Numbered from the stretch's first letter, positions 32,740 through 44,815 are shown. The stretch: 64,000 bases of DNA from Bufo bufo (GCF_905171765.1 NC_053392.1:498276556-498340555), one strand, 5' to 3'. The notes: generated from the sequence alone by a model not told the origin. Numbers and translations: made by a program.

Positions 32740-34603
32740 CAGGGCGAATATAAGTAGCAAAACAGGAGGAACGCCACCTGCCAATTCGCATAACCTCAGA
32801 CTCGGAAAGGCCAGCCCTGGCAGCCTCCGTTGCAGCGCCAAACTAACAAGGGTCAAAGCCCAACATATGTAAACATCTTTTAAACAGAGAAGTAAACTGA
32901 AACTTGGTTAGTGGGGATAGGTCCTGGTGGACCAAGAAGTGACTACCAGCAGGGCGCAATGCACTGTATTCGGTGACCAAACGTACAGGACATGCTGCTG
33001 GGCCCGGGACCTGATGAATGGGAATCCAAGTACCCCTACCAAAAATGTCAGTTTTAGAACGGCGTATACGAAGCCGTACCGACACATTCCCCAGCACTAT
33101 GTCATTGGAGAGAAGCAGGGCCGGTGCAACCATATAGGTGAACTAGGCGTTCGCCTAGGGCGCCGGCCTTAAGGGGGCACCCTGGTGGGTTCCCCCTGAT
33201 TGGGGCTGCAGCCCTGGGCGAGCGGCTCTTGAGCCGCCCCCAGCGCCATTACAGGGGGCCAGGAGGTGGAGGTCCTTCTTAAATATGGCAGAGCAGGCAT
33301 CTGCTTACCCTGATGGCAGATGCCTGCTCTGCCAGTAAATTACCGGAGGAGAGGAGGCAGGCGGCAAGGGAGGCTGTTCTAGCAGCTCCCCACTCCTCCC
33401 TCGCGCGCCCTCTGTGATGCCGGAATATGATGTCATTCCGGCCCCGGCATACTAAACAGCGCGCTGGAGGACTGAGGAGCTGCACCACACTGGACCCCAG
33501 GGAGGTGAGTGTTTAAGTGTTTGGCATGAGTGAGTGTCTGCCTGTGTATTTGTCAGTGAGTGAGTGTATGTATGTCTGTCTTTCTGTCAGTAAATGTATG
33601 TGTGTCTGTCATTGAGTGTCTGTGTGTATGTCAGTGAGTGAGTGTATGTCAGTGAGTGTGGATGTCTGTCGGTCAGTAAGTGTTTGTGTGTTTGTCAGTG
33701 AGTATGTGTATGTTTGTCAGTGAGTATATGTGTGTGTTTGTCTGCCAGTGAGTGAGTGTTTGTCAGTGAGTTTCTGTGTGTGTGTTTGTTTCAGTGGGTA
33801 GGTGTATGTCTGTCAGTGAGTGTGTGAGTGTGTGTCTGTCTGTCAGTGAGTGTGTGTCTGTCTGTCAGTGAGTGTATGTGTGTCTGTCAGTGAGTTTCTG
33901 TGTATGTCATTCAGTGAGTGTCTGAGTGCCTGTCAGTGAGTTTCTGTGTATGTCATTCAGTGAGTGTCTGAGTGCGTGTCTGTCTGTGTGTGTGTGTGTG
34001 TGTGTGTGTCTGTCAGTGAGTGAGTGACATGAGGGGGCGACAAAATGGATCTTTGCCTAGGGCAGCAAAAATCCTTGCACCGGCCCTGGAGAGAAGCCCA
34101 CCCGACTTGAAATGGGAAGGGGGTAGCAGTTCGCCAATTCTAAGGGCGACAAAAAGGGATAGACTAAAACTGGTTGCTAACAGGGTAGCCTCGAAGGGAG
34201 AAATACAAGTGGCCGAGCATGCAGAAATTAAAGCGCAAAGCAACTGATAAGAGATCGGGCGACGACATTCCGTCCTAACATATTCCTTGCGCCAACCTCT
34301 TAGGCCTTGTGTAACCAAAAAGGCTTTCGTAACATCGGGCCATCCCAGGAGACGGGAGTGGAAGGCCACACCCGATAGCCGGCGCTGGGCCACCGAGGCT
34401 GATAAGCCAAGGGAACGCAAGCGCAGTAAGAATTCTACCACCACCTGTAAGCGAACCTCATCCCTACTCAGATCACGGGCCCCACCTAAGGTGCTGTGGA
34501 CATGTCTCGCCAACCGGACTCGCTTCTGGTAGGAGGGAGCTGAAGTCCTGCCAACAAAACCGAGAAATAGCGTCAGCAGTAAGGTAAGAGGTGCCCGGAA
34601 CAT
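32740..34603 (-). pseudogene. DIRS tyrosine recombinase, split and lacking HxxR
   Basis: The N-part (34603-34097) has the core-binding region and SLFVALRIGELL (first catalytic Arg). After the hAT-N4 insertion, 33115-32740 gives RRSKTDIFGRG (catalytic Lys region), then a stop. GAATEAARAGLSESEV follows, then IGRWRSS and FATYIRP (probable catalytic Tyr). The HSFR-type HxxR motif expected just before GAATEA is missing, replaced by DPC and a stop. Recombinase integration, which replaces integrase in DIRS, is lost. Confidence 0.78.
33116..34088. mobile_element. Non-autonomous hAT element (hAT-N4)
   Basis: Ends CAGGGCCGGTGCAA and TTGCACCGGCCCTG are perfect 14-bp inverted repeats flanked by GAGAGAAG on both sides (33108-33115, 34089-34096). 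Subterminal GCCTAGGGC motifs recur. A GT-rich microsatellite (33505-34027; TGAGTGTG and TCTGTCAGTGAG units) fills the right half. Confidence 0.9.
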
Positions 34604-35014
34604 GGCGGGCCCTGAAGTATATGTTATACTCCAAACAACGCAACACTAAATGACACAAAAGACTGAGAACAGGCAAGGACGAGGACGTTAGACTGCTAAT
34701 ACAATGAACCACACTCAAATTATCCGTCCAAAAACAGACGTGCTGATTAGCCAACCTGGGGCTCCAGAGCTCGACCACAACTATAATTGGAAAAAGTTCC
34801 AATAGCGTCAGGTTTTTGCAAAAACCCGAAGAGGACCAATTGTCTGGCCAAGGCGAAGAGCACCAATCAGAGCCAAAATCGCTCCAAAACCATAGGAGCC
34901 CGCTGCATCCGTATACAAGGAAAGCTCGGAATTAATGCATTCGCCTGACAAGAAGCAAGTGTGTCCGTTGTAGGAGGAAAGGAAAGCTCGCCACACTCTT
35001 AAATCCGCTTTCAA
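34473..35014 (-). pseudogene. DIRS RNase H domain
   Basis: It reads LSLYTDAAGSYGFGAIL (first Asp), a gap with a frame change near 34806, VVELWSPRLANQHVCFWTDN (second Asp), and YLTADAISRF (final Asp). This is the RNase H layout of DIRS and other RT elements, located just before the recombinase. The frame break makes it non-functional. Confidence 0.75.
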
Positions 35015-35173
35015 AGAACTAGTGATGCGAATATAGTAGCGAGGTGAAGCAACACCGCAAACGACGGGAAAACACCTGACCCATGGGCATTACCCTGCAA
35101 GCAAAAACTAATAAGCCTAGGAGGGATTGCACCTGAAGAAAGGTCGCCTTACGGATAGCTAAAAAACCTTGGA

Positions 35174-35602
35174 CTAACCGTAACAATCTATCAAGTTTTT
35201 CCGCCGTAAGCGGAAAACCATGGCAATAGAATCAATCTCAATGCCTAAAAACGAGAGGCAAGTGACCGGGACCTCCATTTTGTCCAGAGCTTTGGGCACC
35301 CTAAAACGTTTCATCAAATATAGAAAGGTATTCAATAAAAATCGGCAACCCTCACCGTCCCCCGGGCAAATGAACAAAAAATTGTCTAAATAGTGTATAA
35401 TGGAACGGGAACCGGTTTCGTATCTAACAGCCCACTCCAGGAAAGAACTGAACATTTCAAAGTAGTGACAAGATATCGAACAACCCATAGGAAGGCAAGT
35501 GTCGTAGTAAAAAAGACCATCCACACGGCACCCCAGCAAATGGTAACAGTCCGGATGTACTGGTAGAAGGCGGAAGGTGGATTCAATATCCGATTTCGCC
35601 CC
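35174..35602 (-). pseudogene. DIRS reverse transcriptase core
   Basis: It reads AKSDIESTFRLLPVHP (first catalytic Asp), LPMGCSISCHYFEMFSSFLEW, and IIHYLDNFLFI where LDDFLF is expected, so the second Asp of the catalytic pair is Asn. The open frame starts at 35623, but the first codons come from PLE3. RT activity would be lost by the Asp change alone. Confidence 0.8.
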
Positions 35603-35858
35603 TCGAGTGGAGGGGTGGACCATAGGCGCAAAGACAAACCTGAGATATTTAAACCAATAGGTTTTTTATTGTGACTACGCGTTTTGGGGTTCTGCAGGAT
35701 ATACATACAGTCATATAAAATCAGACCGCAATGACGGGTGCAAATAAAAAAAAAAAAAAGAATAATACAAGAATTGTAACTGCCAAAAAGAGTAATAAAA
35801 GGAATAATAATAATAATATGACCGTCACGTGGAAAGTCATTCAAGCTTAAACTTGGAT

Positions 35859-35900
35859 ATATATATATATATATATATATATAGATATATAGATATATAT

Positions 35901-35948
<48 letters not shown>
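35859..35948. repeat. (TA)n microsatellite
   Basis: TA dinucleotides with occasional GATA, in the PLE3 terminal repeat. Shorter TA runs sit at the matching places (41281-41291 and 43108-43134), so length differs between copies of the same repeat. Confidence 0.95.
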
Positions 35949-35949
<1 letters not shown>

Positions 35950-36930
35950 TAAGTGGATGAGAGGATAAAATAGCGCCAATTTAGGATGACAGATAAAAGC
36001 TGGCGTTTATAAGAGGATGGTGATTATTAGCTGTTCTAAAGTACATATAAAATTCATATGCGATAAAAATTATTCACCGAAAAAGTTGCGCGTACCTATA
36101 ACAATTGATCAATCTGAAAAGAGCAGAAGCGGTGGTGTAATACCACTATAGCGTCAATTGTATGGTGTGAATGGTAAAAAGGTTGCTATAGTGAGTGAAC
36201 CTATGATAGAAGCGAATCAGGGGGTTGCTAGAAAAAGATGGCATAATGTGTCATTGGATATACTGAATGGTGTATTTGGTGTACTATAGGACTAGTACTG
36301 GCCCTAAGAGGCAAGTGGATGGAGGGGGGGCAGAGGGAATTGCCCAAAAATGAGCGGCACTGGGAGACATACCTATGGAGAAGCTGCTGTTTAAGAATGC
36401 ACTGCTCCAGGCGTCTGGCACGTGGGGTGTCCAGATGCTGTGTGCTGGAAGAGCGCGCTGGGCCAGCAAAGAGAAGGGGAACATGGGCGGGGACAAGGCG
36501 GCTGGGATGGGCGGGGATGAAGCGACCACCCCAGCTGGGCGGAGGCGGCTGGGTGATGCCGGCACATCGATGTAGGAGTGGGAGTGTTGGTGGGCGGAGC
36601 CTGGTGATGTGATATGGCGGCAACCCTGGCTGAGCGAAGACCGTCATCCTGGGGATGCTGCCTGGGTGAAAGGACGATGGAGTGGGTGGTAATGAGTGGG
36701 GGGGCAAATGAAGTGGGCTGGAACCATGGAAATGATAGAGCGGCATGGTAGAGTGGGCGGGGATGGTCAGGGGGGGCCATCTGGAATGAGTGGGGATCGC
36801 AGCGATGCTAGATGTGAATGAGGGAGACAGGGGAAGGGAGGAGGAATGAGGGAGTTGGATGGATATAAAGATGCTGATGTTGTGGATATGAGAACAGAAA
36901 GCAAGTTGTAGGAAAGTAGTTTAATTATAT

Positions 36931-37263
36931 TTAGAAACATTTATTTTCTAGGCTTTCATTGAGACCATAAGGTTCCAGTGTTTGGAGTTTAAAGATCCAA
37001 AACATTTCTCTCCGTTGTAAAGTCCTGAATCTGTCGGAGCAGCTATCAGAGACATGTTCGATGGGCGTGATAGTTAACCTAGTGGGATCCTGGTCATGGA
37101 TGGCCAGGAAATGTCTAGAAACGCTATGTTTCAGATAGCCCCATTTGATATTCCATCTGTGGTTGTTCAGGCATTCTCTAAGGGTCTGGGTAGTTTGACC
37201 TACATATTGCTGTCCACAGATGCATTCTAAGAGATAGATAACATAACATGATGAACAGTTCAT
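36931..37263 (-). pseudogene. PLE3 GIY-YIG endonuclease
   Basis: The frame reads SSCYVIYLLECICGQQYVGQ (GIY-YIG core), TLRECLNNH (Arg), EMFWIFKL and GLNESL at the end. Its stop marks the end of the PLE ORF. It is separated from the RT part by a frame change between 37428 and 37263, where a Cys-containing linker (CCANI) can be glimpsed. Role: nicking for target-primed reverse transcription. Confidence 0.8.
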
Positions 37264-37427
37264 GAGACTTTTGATAGAGAATTCTTCACCTGCAACATTG
37301 CTCTTGAAGGTCGTAATCCGGTTATTAATATTAGCACAACACTTGCATAAGTTGTCTGCATTGGAAACTACCTTTTAGGGTCAGGAAACCACTTTGATGT
37401 AGTCATTGATGTACATTTTTTTCTATT

Positions 37428-38640
37428 TCATTTGCTCGGGGCTAGTGTGTTCTTTAGTGTACAGGCCATACTGAATGTGAAGTGGGGTTTGGAGGATATC
37501 GTTTCTTTGAGATCGGGATCGGCCTTCAGGATATGCCAATAATTGGTTATGATGTTCCTTAGTGCCTCATGGTTGGGGTTGAAGGTGGTGATGAAAGAAG
37601 ATTTGGATTTCATAAGGTTGACCGTTGCGTCTGACTTCTTTTTGGTCGTTAGACAATCCTCTTGGCTCTGCTCGCATGCTCGTCTGAAAGCACCTTCACA
37701 TTCCTCTTGGGTAATTTTTGTTTTGGAACCTGGAGCGTAAAATCTGGCCTTGTGCAATGAAATCATTGGTTGTTGAGCAGTTCCTCCTTATACGTTTAAA
37801 TTGACTGAATGGAATGTTATCTTTCCATTTTCTGTAGTGTGCGCTTTCGTAGTCCAGGTAACTATTACCGTCGACTTTCTTGAAAAAAGTTTTTGTCATA
37901 ATTGTGTTGCATTCAGAGTACAAAACCAGGTCCAGGTATTCAATTGAGATAGTTGAGCTTGTTGACGTGAAACTAAGGTTCCAAGTGTTGTTATTCAAAT
38001 AGGACACAAATGCTTGGACTTCTTCTTCGCTCCCTTTCCAAATAAAAATTAGATCATCAATGTACCTTTTATAAAGCACAATTGAGTCGATCCAATGGTG
38101 ATTGTTGTAAAGGAATGCCTCTTCAAATCGACCCATGTAGAGATTAGCGAAACTTGGCGCAAATCGCATCCCCATCGCGGTCCCTTTGCGCTGTTTATAG
38201 ATCTTGCCCTCAAACGCAAAGACATTATGCATCAGGATGAACCGGATGGCATCAAGGATAAATTGCTTGTGTCTCGGAGTCAATTGGTCATCCATTTGCA
38301 AAAAATGGTCCGTTGCACAGATGCCCGCCTCGTGTGGAATATTTGAATAGAGTGCCGCCACATCCAAAGTCAACCACCTGTAGGATAGATTCCAGTCTAA
38401 TTCTTTCAGAAGTGAGATCAACTGAGTTGAATCTCTTACATGGGAGTTGAGACTAGTGACATGTTTTTGTAAAACAATATCCACATAATGTGAAAGGTTG
38501 CTGGTTAGGGAGTTGATTCCCGAAATGATGGGCCTTCCTGGGGGGTTCGTTTTGTTTTTATGAACCTTCGGTAGATGATAAAAGATTGCTGTGTTCGGAT
38601 GATCAATCGTGATATACTCTTTCTTTTTTGGTCAGAATCT
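37428..38640 (-). pseudogene. PLE3 reverse transcriptase
   Basis: Upstream of 38484 the frame gives FYHLPKVHKNKTNPPGRPII. Then come LTLDVAALYSNIPHEAG (first Asp), KGTAMGMRFAPSFANLYMG, YKRYIDDLIFIW (intact IDD) and LDLVLYSECN, followed by thumb and linker to EALRNIITNYWHILKADPD. Catalytic residues are present. Inactivation is by frame breaks near 38490-38640 and 37700-37770. Confidence 0.85.
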
Positions 38641-40192
38641 TATTATCCTCTGCTTCATTTAGGAGTATCAAGAGGTCTCTTCTGTCCTGGTTCAGTGGAT
38701 TGACAGGGAGGGACTCATAATAAGCAGGATCATCAAGGATTCTCTTAGCTTCCATGATGTAGTCATCCCTCTTTTAGAGAACAATCCCTCCTCCTTTATC
38801 TGCACTTCTGATAACTAAAGTGTAATTTTTAGTGAGTTCCAATAGGGCTTCTTTCTCTTTCACGGTGAGGTTGTTCTTGTTCTTCAAGTTCTTGCTGATG
38901 CTTCTTATCTCTTTGGATACTAGGGGAAAAAAAGTTCACTTTATGATGAGTGGGGTAAAGGGTAGATTTTGGCTTCAAATTGGTATGTGCCAGTGGAGTG
39001 GCTCCAGGGTCTTCCGAGGGAGCTCCTTTTAAATCAGCAAGTGATTGTTTTTTTGAGATGGAGAAATGCCTCTGTAGGGTGAGTTTGCGGATAAAGGTGT
39101 TGAATTCAACAAATAGTTCAAATTCATAGAATTTTACCGCTGGGCAAAATGATAAGCCCTTCTGAAGTATTGATGCTTGGGCTGGAGTCAGAGAGAACCC
39201 TGCAAGATTGAAGATCTTTACTCCTGCATGATTCTGTTCCTTTTGGGTGTTTGGGAGTCCAATGGTGTCTCCCGGGGTTGCCTTGGTGCTTCTGATGTGG
39301 CGGTTCTTGGTTCCACCTCTTTGTCCTCTCCTGCATTTTTTCTTTTTGTCCCTTTTTGCATTTGTTCTGCTGCTGGTTTGAAGAAATTGGTTATCGGCGT
39401 GGTCCCTGATGGTTGTCTTATCACATATGTAGCCTGTGGGGTCAGGGACCCGGGAAGCGGTAAAAAAGAGATTGAGTTGTCAATGGTAATATCTGATGCC
39501 TTATGTGGAAATTCCAGGATACTTTCATCATGAATGGTGAGGAGAGAATCTTCAAAAATAGAAGACTCAGTCCTGGCCTGGTCCTGAGCTAGCAGGACAG
39601 AAGTGAAGGAGGTGGGTGGTAGATTGAGGGGACAACCCTGAGGGAGATCGAAAGGAACTTCAGATATTAACATATGAGAAGAAGGAATGGTTGGAGGGGT
39701 GAACTAGATAGGGGTTCCTGAATTGTTGCCAGATGTCTTGGATTGGGTGCGCGTGGAGGAGTAGCTGTGTCAGTAATGGGAACCGGCACAGGAGTTTTTG
39801 TGGACGTGTCCGTTTTGTTGGGCAGCTTCCTGGGAAATATTTTGGGACGAGTGGCCAACTGATCTGGTGGGGGGTGTGGGTGCAGTGGCAAGATCCCGAT
39901 TGGGACTGTGGTAGGGTTCCGCTGAGGTCTGGCGTTATTTGGAGGGCGTTTGGTAAATGTGCGTGTTTGGTGGGTAGAGGGGTTTGGTCTGGGTCCTTGG
40001 AGTTTGGGGACCCTGATAGTGGTTGGGGTGCTGCGGCCAATGCTTGAGGGGGTCTGGTTTTGCACCATTCTTGTTTTTATTGAGCCACAATTTTATGTTA
40101 TTGTTCATGAAATCGGATCTGTCCCTGGCGAGTTTGGTGGAATTTTTGTTGATGATATTACGCTCGTGGTGCAACAATCTACCTGTGATCAA
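38641..40192 (-). pseudogene. PLE3 ORF N-terminal region
   Basis: Overlapping minus-strand frames give a segment beginning near SDFMNNNIKLWLNK, a Pro/Thr/Asn-rich stretch (39660-40068), an acidic Ser-rich stretch (39218-39673, with SIFEDSLLTIHDESI) and a basic segment KGTKRKNAGEDKEVE. No domain is recognised. PLE ORFs commonly begin with such a variable region before the RT. The RT-proximal part (38641-39120) is broken by stops. Confidence 0.5.
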
Positions 40193-40757
40193 CCTATTGT
40201 ATTTGGTGTAGTCGGTGTGTTTGTGGTGTTCGTGCAGTTCCGTAGCCTGTAGCTGGATTTGTTCTTTCAGGGTTTTACATAGTGACTCTCGCTTTGCGCT
40301 AAGTCTGATGATTAAACCCCTGGCACATTCCAGCAGATAATTGTCCCATTCCCTAGTAAATAGGGCATTGTTTTTGAACAGACTTTCAAATCTAAATCTA
40401 AGTCTGCGTTGGACTAGAGATTATTTTAGGTAGACGTCCAGTAGAATCCAATCTAGATGATGTTGAATTTCTTCCTTTAGGCTGGATTCAAGTTTAAAGA
40501 ACATGTCCGCCAGTTCCTTTGAACTGATTTCTTGTCGGTTGGAGACATCCGTTGCTGGCTCTATCGGGATCCTAGTGTCCGTTTCATTTTGAAGTCCAAA
40601 TGTGCGTCAGTTTCTGCCGTTCATGTAGGCGATGTTCACAATAATCCATGAAAAATGTATTGTCTGTGGTGGAATCACCGGATATGCCCTAGAGCCGCCG
40701 TATTTGAGAGTTGATTACAGACTCTTACCTGAAAAACTCAGGACAATAAAGCAAAAC

Positions 40758-43625
40758 GTGGCCACAGGAGGAAAAACACGCTCATAGGGGGAGTATGTTC
40801 AAAAAAGCCTCCAAACACAGGAAGTATGGTTCTGCTCACCTGTTTTTGTTGCACCTAATATTGGGTGCAACCACAATGAAGGCGAATAGGAGTGATTAGG
40901 TCTAGCTGGTTGGTGCTGCCGATTTCATCTGTATTCACCTTTGGCGGGGGCCAGGCCGCCGCCTGGGTCAGCAAATATGGTAAATTTCCACTGGATTGGG
41001 AAGGTCGAGTGGAGGGGTGGACCATACGCGCAAAGACGCAACCAGAGATATTCAAACCAATAGGTTTTTTATTGTGACAACGCGTTTTGGGGTTCTGCGG
41101 ACCCCTTTTTCAAGTCTAAAAGATATACATACAGTCATATAAAATAGGACCACGATGACGGGTGCAAAGAAATTTTAAAAAATGAATAATATAAGAATTG
41201 TAACTGCCAAAAAGAGTAATAAAAGGAATAATAATAATAATATGACCGTCACGTGGAAAGTCATTCAAGCTTAAACTTGGATATATATATAAATGAATAG
41301 ATAAATAAGTGGATGAAAGGATAAAACAGCACCAATTTAGGATGACAGATAAAAGCTGGCATTTATAAGAGCATGGTGATTAGTAGCTGTTCTAAAGTAC
41401 ATATACAGTACAGACCAAAAGTTTGGACACACCTTCTCATTCAAAGTTTTCTTTATTTTCATGAGTATGAAAATTGTAGATTCACACTGAAGGCATCAAA
41501 ACTATGAATTAAAACATGTGGAATTATATACATAACAAACAAGTGTGAAACAACTGAAAATATGTCATATACTAGGTTCTTCAAAGTAGCCACCTTTTGC
41601 TTTGATTACTGCTTTGCACACTCTTGGCATTCTCTTGATGAGCTTCAAGAGGTAGTTCCCTGAAATGGTTTTCACTTTACAGGTGTGCCCTGTCAGGTTT
41701 AATAAGTGGGATTTCTTGCCTTCTAAATGGGGTTGGGACCATCAGTTGCGTTGAGGAGAAGTCAGGTGGATACACAGCTGATAGTCCTACTGAATAGACT
41801 GTTAGAATTTGTATTATGGCAAGAAAAAAGCAGCTAAGTAAAGAAAAACGAGTGGCCATCATTACTTTAAGAAATGAAGGTCAGTCAGTCAGCCGAAAAA
41901 TTGGGAAAACTTTGAAAGTAAGGGCTATTTGACCATGAAGGAGAGTGATGGGGTTGCTGCGCCAGATGACCTGGCCTCCACAATCACCGGACCTGAACCC
42001 AATCGAGATGGTTTGGGGTGAGCTGGACCGCAGAGTGAAGGCAAAAGGGCCAACAAGTGCTAAGCATCTCTGGGAACTCCTTCAAGACTGTTGGAAGACC
42101 ATTTCAGGGGACTACCTCTTGAAGCTCATCAAGAGAATGCCAAGAGTGTGCAAAGCAGTAATCAAAGCAAAAGGTGGCTACTTTGAAGAACCTAGAATAT
42201 GACAAATTTTCAGTTGTTTCACACTTGTTTGTTATGTATATAATTCCACATGTTTTAATTCATAGTTTTGATGCCTTCATAGTCATGAAAATAAAGAAAA
42301 CTCTTTGAATGAGAAGGTGTGTCCAAACTTTTGGTCTGTACTGTACATATAAAATTCATATGTGATAATTATTCACCGAAAAAGTTGCGCGTACCTTTAA
42401 CAATTGATCAATCTGAAAAGCGCAGAAGCGGTGGTGTAATACCACTATAGCGTCACTGGTATGGTGTGAATGGTAAAATGTTGCTATAGTGAGTGAACCT
42501 ATGATAGAAGCGAATAAGCTGGGGCGGTCGCTTCATCCCCGCCCATCCCAGCCACCTTGTCCCCCGCCCACGTTCCCCTTCTCTTTGCTGGCCCAACGCG
42601 CGCTTCCAGCACACAGCATCTGGACGCCGCACATGCCAGACGCCTGGAGCAGCGCATTCTCCAACAGCAGCTTCTCCATAGGTATGTCTCCCAGTGCCGC
42701 TCATTTTTGGGCAATTCCCTCTTAGGGCGAGTACTAGTCGTATAATACACCAAATACACCATTCTAGTATATCCAATGACACATTATGCCATCTTTTTTT
42801 AGCAACCCCCTGATTTGCTTCTATCATAGGTTCACTCACTATAGCAACATTTTACCATTCACACCATACAAGTGACGCTATAGTGGTATTACACCACCGC
42901 TTCTGCACTTTTCAGATTGATCAATTGTTATAGGTACGCGCAACTTTTTCGGTGAATAATTTTTATCGCATATGAATATTTTTTATGTATATGTACATAT
43001 ACAGCTACTAATCACCATCCTCTTATAAACACCAGCTTTTATCTGTCATCCTAAATTGGCGCTGTTTTATCCTTTAATCCACTTATTTGTTTATCTATCC
43101 ATTTTTATATATATATATATATATATATTATATATCTCCAAGTTTAAGCTTGAATGACTTTCCACGTGACAGTCATATTATTATTATTCCTTTTATTACT
43201 CTTTTTGGCAGTTACAATTCTTGTATTATTCTTTTTTTTTATTTCTTTGCACCTGTCATTGTGATCTGATTTTATATGACTGTATATATATCTTTTAGAC
43301 TTGAAAAAGGGGTCCGCAGAACCCTGAAACGCGTTGTCACAATAAAAAACCTATTGGTTTGAATATCTCTGGTTGCGTCTTTGCGCCTATGGTCCACCCC
43401 TCCACTCGACCTTCCCAGTCCAGTGGAAACTTACCATACTGCCAAAGTTGAATACGGACGAAATCAGCACCAACCAGCTAGACCTAATCACTCCTATTCG
43501 CCTTCATTGTGGTTGCACCCAATGAAGGTGTAACAAAAACAGGTGAGCAGAACCATACTTCCTGTGTTTGGAGGCTTTTTTGAACATACTCACCCTATGA
43601 GCGCCTTTTTACTCCTGTGGCCACA
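40758..43625. repeat. PLE3 5' terminal repeat plus inverted copy
   Basis: Minus-oriented repeat 40758-42517 and plus-oriented copy 42518-43625 meet at a sharp junction near GAATAAGCTGGGGCGG. Both hold GTGGCCACAGGAG, TCGAGTGGAGGGGTGGACCA, an AACGCGTTTTGGGGTTCTGC-type hammerhead relic, and GATCAATCTGAAAAG. The direct copy at 35603-36930 is the third. Confidence 0.82.
41406..42343 (+). mobile_element. Fold-back Tc1 derivative, copy 2
   Basis: Same family as 13826-14724, with CAGTACAGACC ends between TA dinucleotides. The plus strand encodes MARKKQLSKEK (near 41818), then after stops [20 protein letters not shown] to a normal C-terminus at 42202. The left terminal repeat carries an inverted copy of the C-terminal codons. 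It shares the N-to-C deletion with copy 1, so this deletion derivative itself was amplified. Confidence 0.85.
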
Positions 43626-44610
43626 GTTTCCTGACCAGGGAAACAGCCCTGTCAAAGGAAACATAAGAGACCGAGGAGTCCTCAGGGAGAATAGCATCAT
43701 TAACCGAATTACCCTTTGGGTGTGAAAGATGATGTATAAGCCGGAACTTACCCGACTCCTTCTTAGGGACTACGCCTAAAGGGGAAATACGGAGATTGCA
43801 GAATGGGGGGGAGATAAAGGGGCCCTCCATCCTGCCCATAGCTACTTCTTTAGATACCTTCTCCCGGAGAACCTCAGTGTGGTCTCTAGCCGACTTAGGA
43901 TTGTCCAAAAAAACGGGGTTCCTGCTGAGGATAAAGGGGATGAATAAACCAAAAGTAAAACCAAAACACAACTGGCCTCGGGACTGGCGCCTACGATAAT
44001 GATGACGACCTCTCCTTCTGGATCCACCAGAAGAGGATGAACCAGAGCGACGATGTCGCCTGTGTGACGTTGAAGAAGGACGCGGGAGGGGGGCCTGAGA
44101 GGGACCTGGAGGGGGTAGCATTACATGGGCACTAGAGGCATGCTGGGCAGGAGGCTCCACAGCATCCTCAAACTGTTCAATAGAGCCTGGCTCAGTCACA
44201 GAGACAGCAGGCATAAGAGGAGGAGCAATCTCCAAACAGGGAGGGGGCAGAGGGGGGGATGGCCGCTCAGAAGCTGATGAAGAGCTGGCCTGGGCACCCA
44301 TTATCACTCTAATGGCGCTCTCCTGCACACAAAAGGCAGGAAGCTCGCGAAAATCAGGAGGAGGAGGAAGGGGCGGGGCCTGCACACATCGCTGCAATGG
44401 CCGTTCCCCCTGTGCTGGGGAGACCACGGAGGCAGCGCATACCAGTGCAGCAGGAGCTGGGGGACTGTGGCCTAAACGAGTGGGGGGGCGGGTGCGCCGA
44501 GACAAGCACCGGCGCAACCCAGGAGCCTGAAACTGAGCCGCAGAGCCCAGTGGAGCCTTAGGGGGAGGGAGAGTGGATGGAGCAGCAGCAAGATGAGGGA
44601 TGGCAGGCAC
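43626..44610 (-). pseudogene. DIRS gag-like region and RT N-terminus
   Basis: An open frame of 333 residues: Pro/Ala-rich N-part (residues 1-190), a Ser/Arg/His-rich basic segment (HRRHRRSGSSSS, RRRGRHHYRRR), then the RT fingers: MEGPFISPPFCNLRISPLG, VVPKKESGKFRLIHHLSHP and YVSFDRAVSLVRKL. It ends abruptly where PLE3 inserted; the last residues WPQE are PLE3-encoded. Whether the N-part is a true gag is inferred. Confidence 0.7.
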
Positions 44611-44815
44611 ATTCAGGAGTGAACGCAGCCAGCCACCCCCTCTGCCTGAATTCTCACCAGGAGAGCCTCCATTAACAGATCACCTGCAGACATCACGCCA
44701 AGTAAGTGCCACCGTACTGCACAACTGCTGGCCAGACGTAAACGGGCGAAATACTGAATGGGAGGTGCCCATACAGCCCGGAAAAAGAAAGGCAAGGGGA
44801 AGCAATGCATGCTAC

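Larger units (their letters stand above)
35603..43625 (-). mobile_element. Penelope-like element PLE3 inside the DIRS RT
   Basis: Read on the minus strand: an inverted partial terminal repeat (43625-42518), a full terminal repeat (42517-40758, split by a Tc1 derivative), the ORF (40192-36931) and the 3' terminal repeat (about 36930-35603). DIRS RT codons on either side (LVRKL at the right, AKSDIES at the left) belong together. I cannot find a clear target duplication; a few DIRS codons may be lost. This is the most complete PLE in the window. Confidence 0.82.
13415..44815 (-). mobile_element. DIRS-like tyrosine-recombinase retrotransposon, multiply interrupted
   Basis: Read on the minus strand: a Pro/Ser/Arg-rich gag-like frame running into the RT N-terminus (44610-43626), RT core (35602-35174), RNase H (35014-34473), tyrosine recombinase (34603-32740) and an SGNH-hydrolase-like frame (32635-32034). 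Terminal repeats follow at 32033-31170 and 13515-13415. Foreign insertions account for about 26.6 kb: PLE3, hAT-N4 and hAT3. A block near 44730-44805 (TACTGAATGGGAGGTGCCCA) recurs at 31535-31590, as expected for the internal complementary repeats of DIRS. The outer ends are approximate. Confidence 0.75.

Noticed and set aside
35386..35979. 197-residue frame with alternating Ile-Tyr
   Set aside because: The first half is translated (TA)n microsatellite. Only the end overlaps the DIRS RT, in the wrong frame.
36228..36780. Pro/His/Ser-rich frames of 93-172 residues
   Set aside because: They lie in the PLE3 terminal repeat, on both strands, with no conservation of frame in the copy at 42489-42839.
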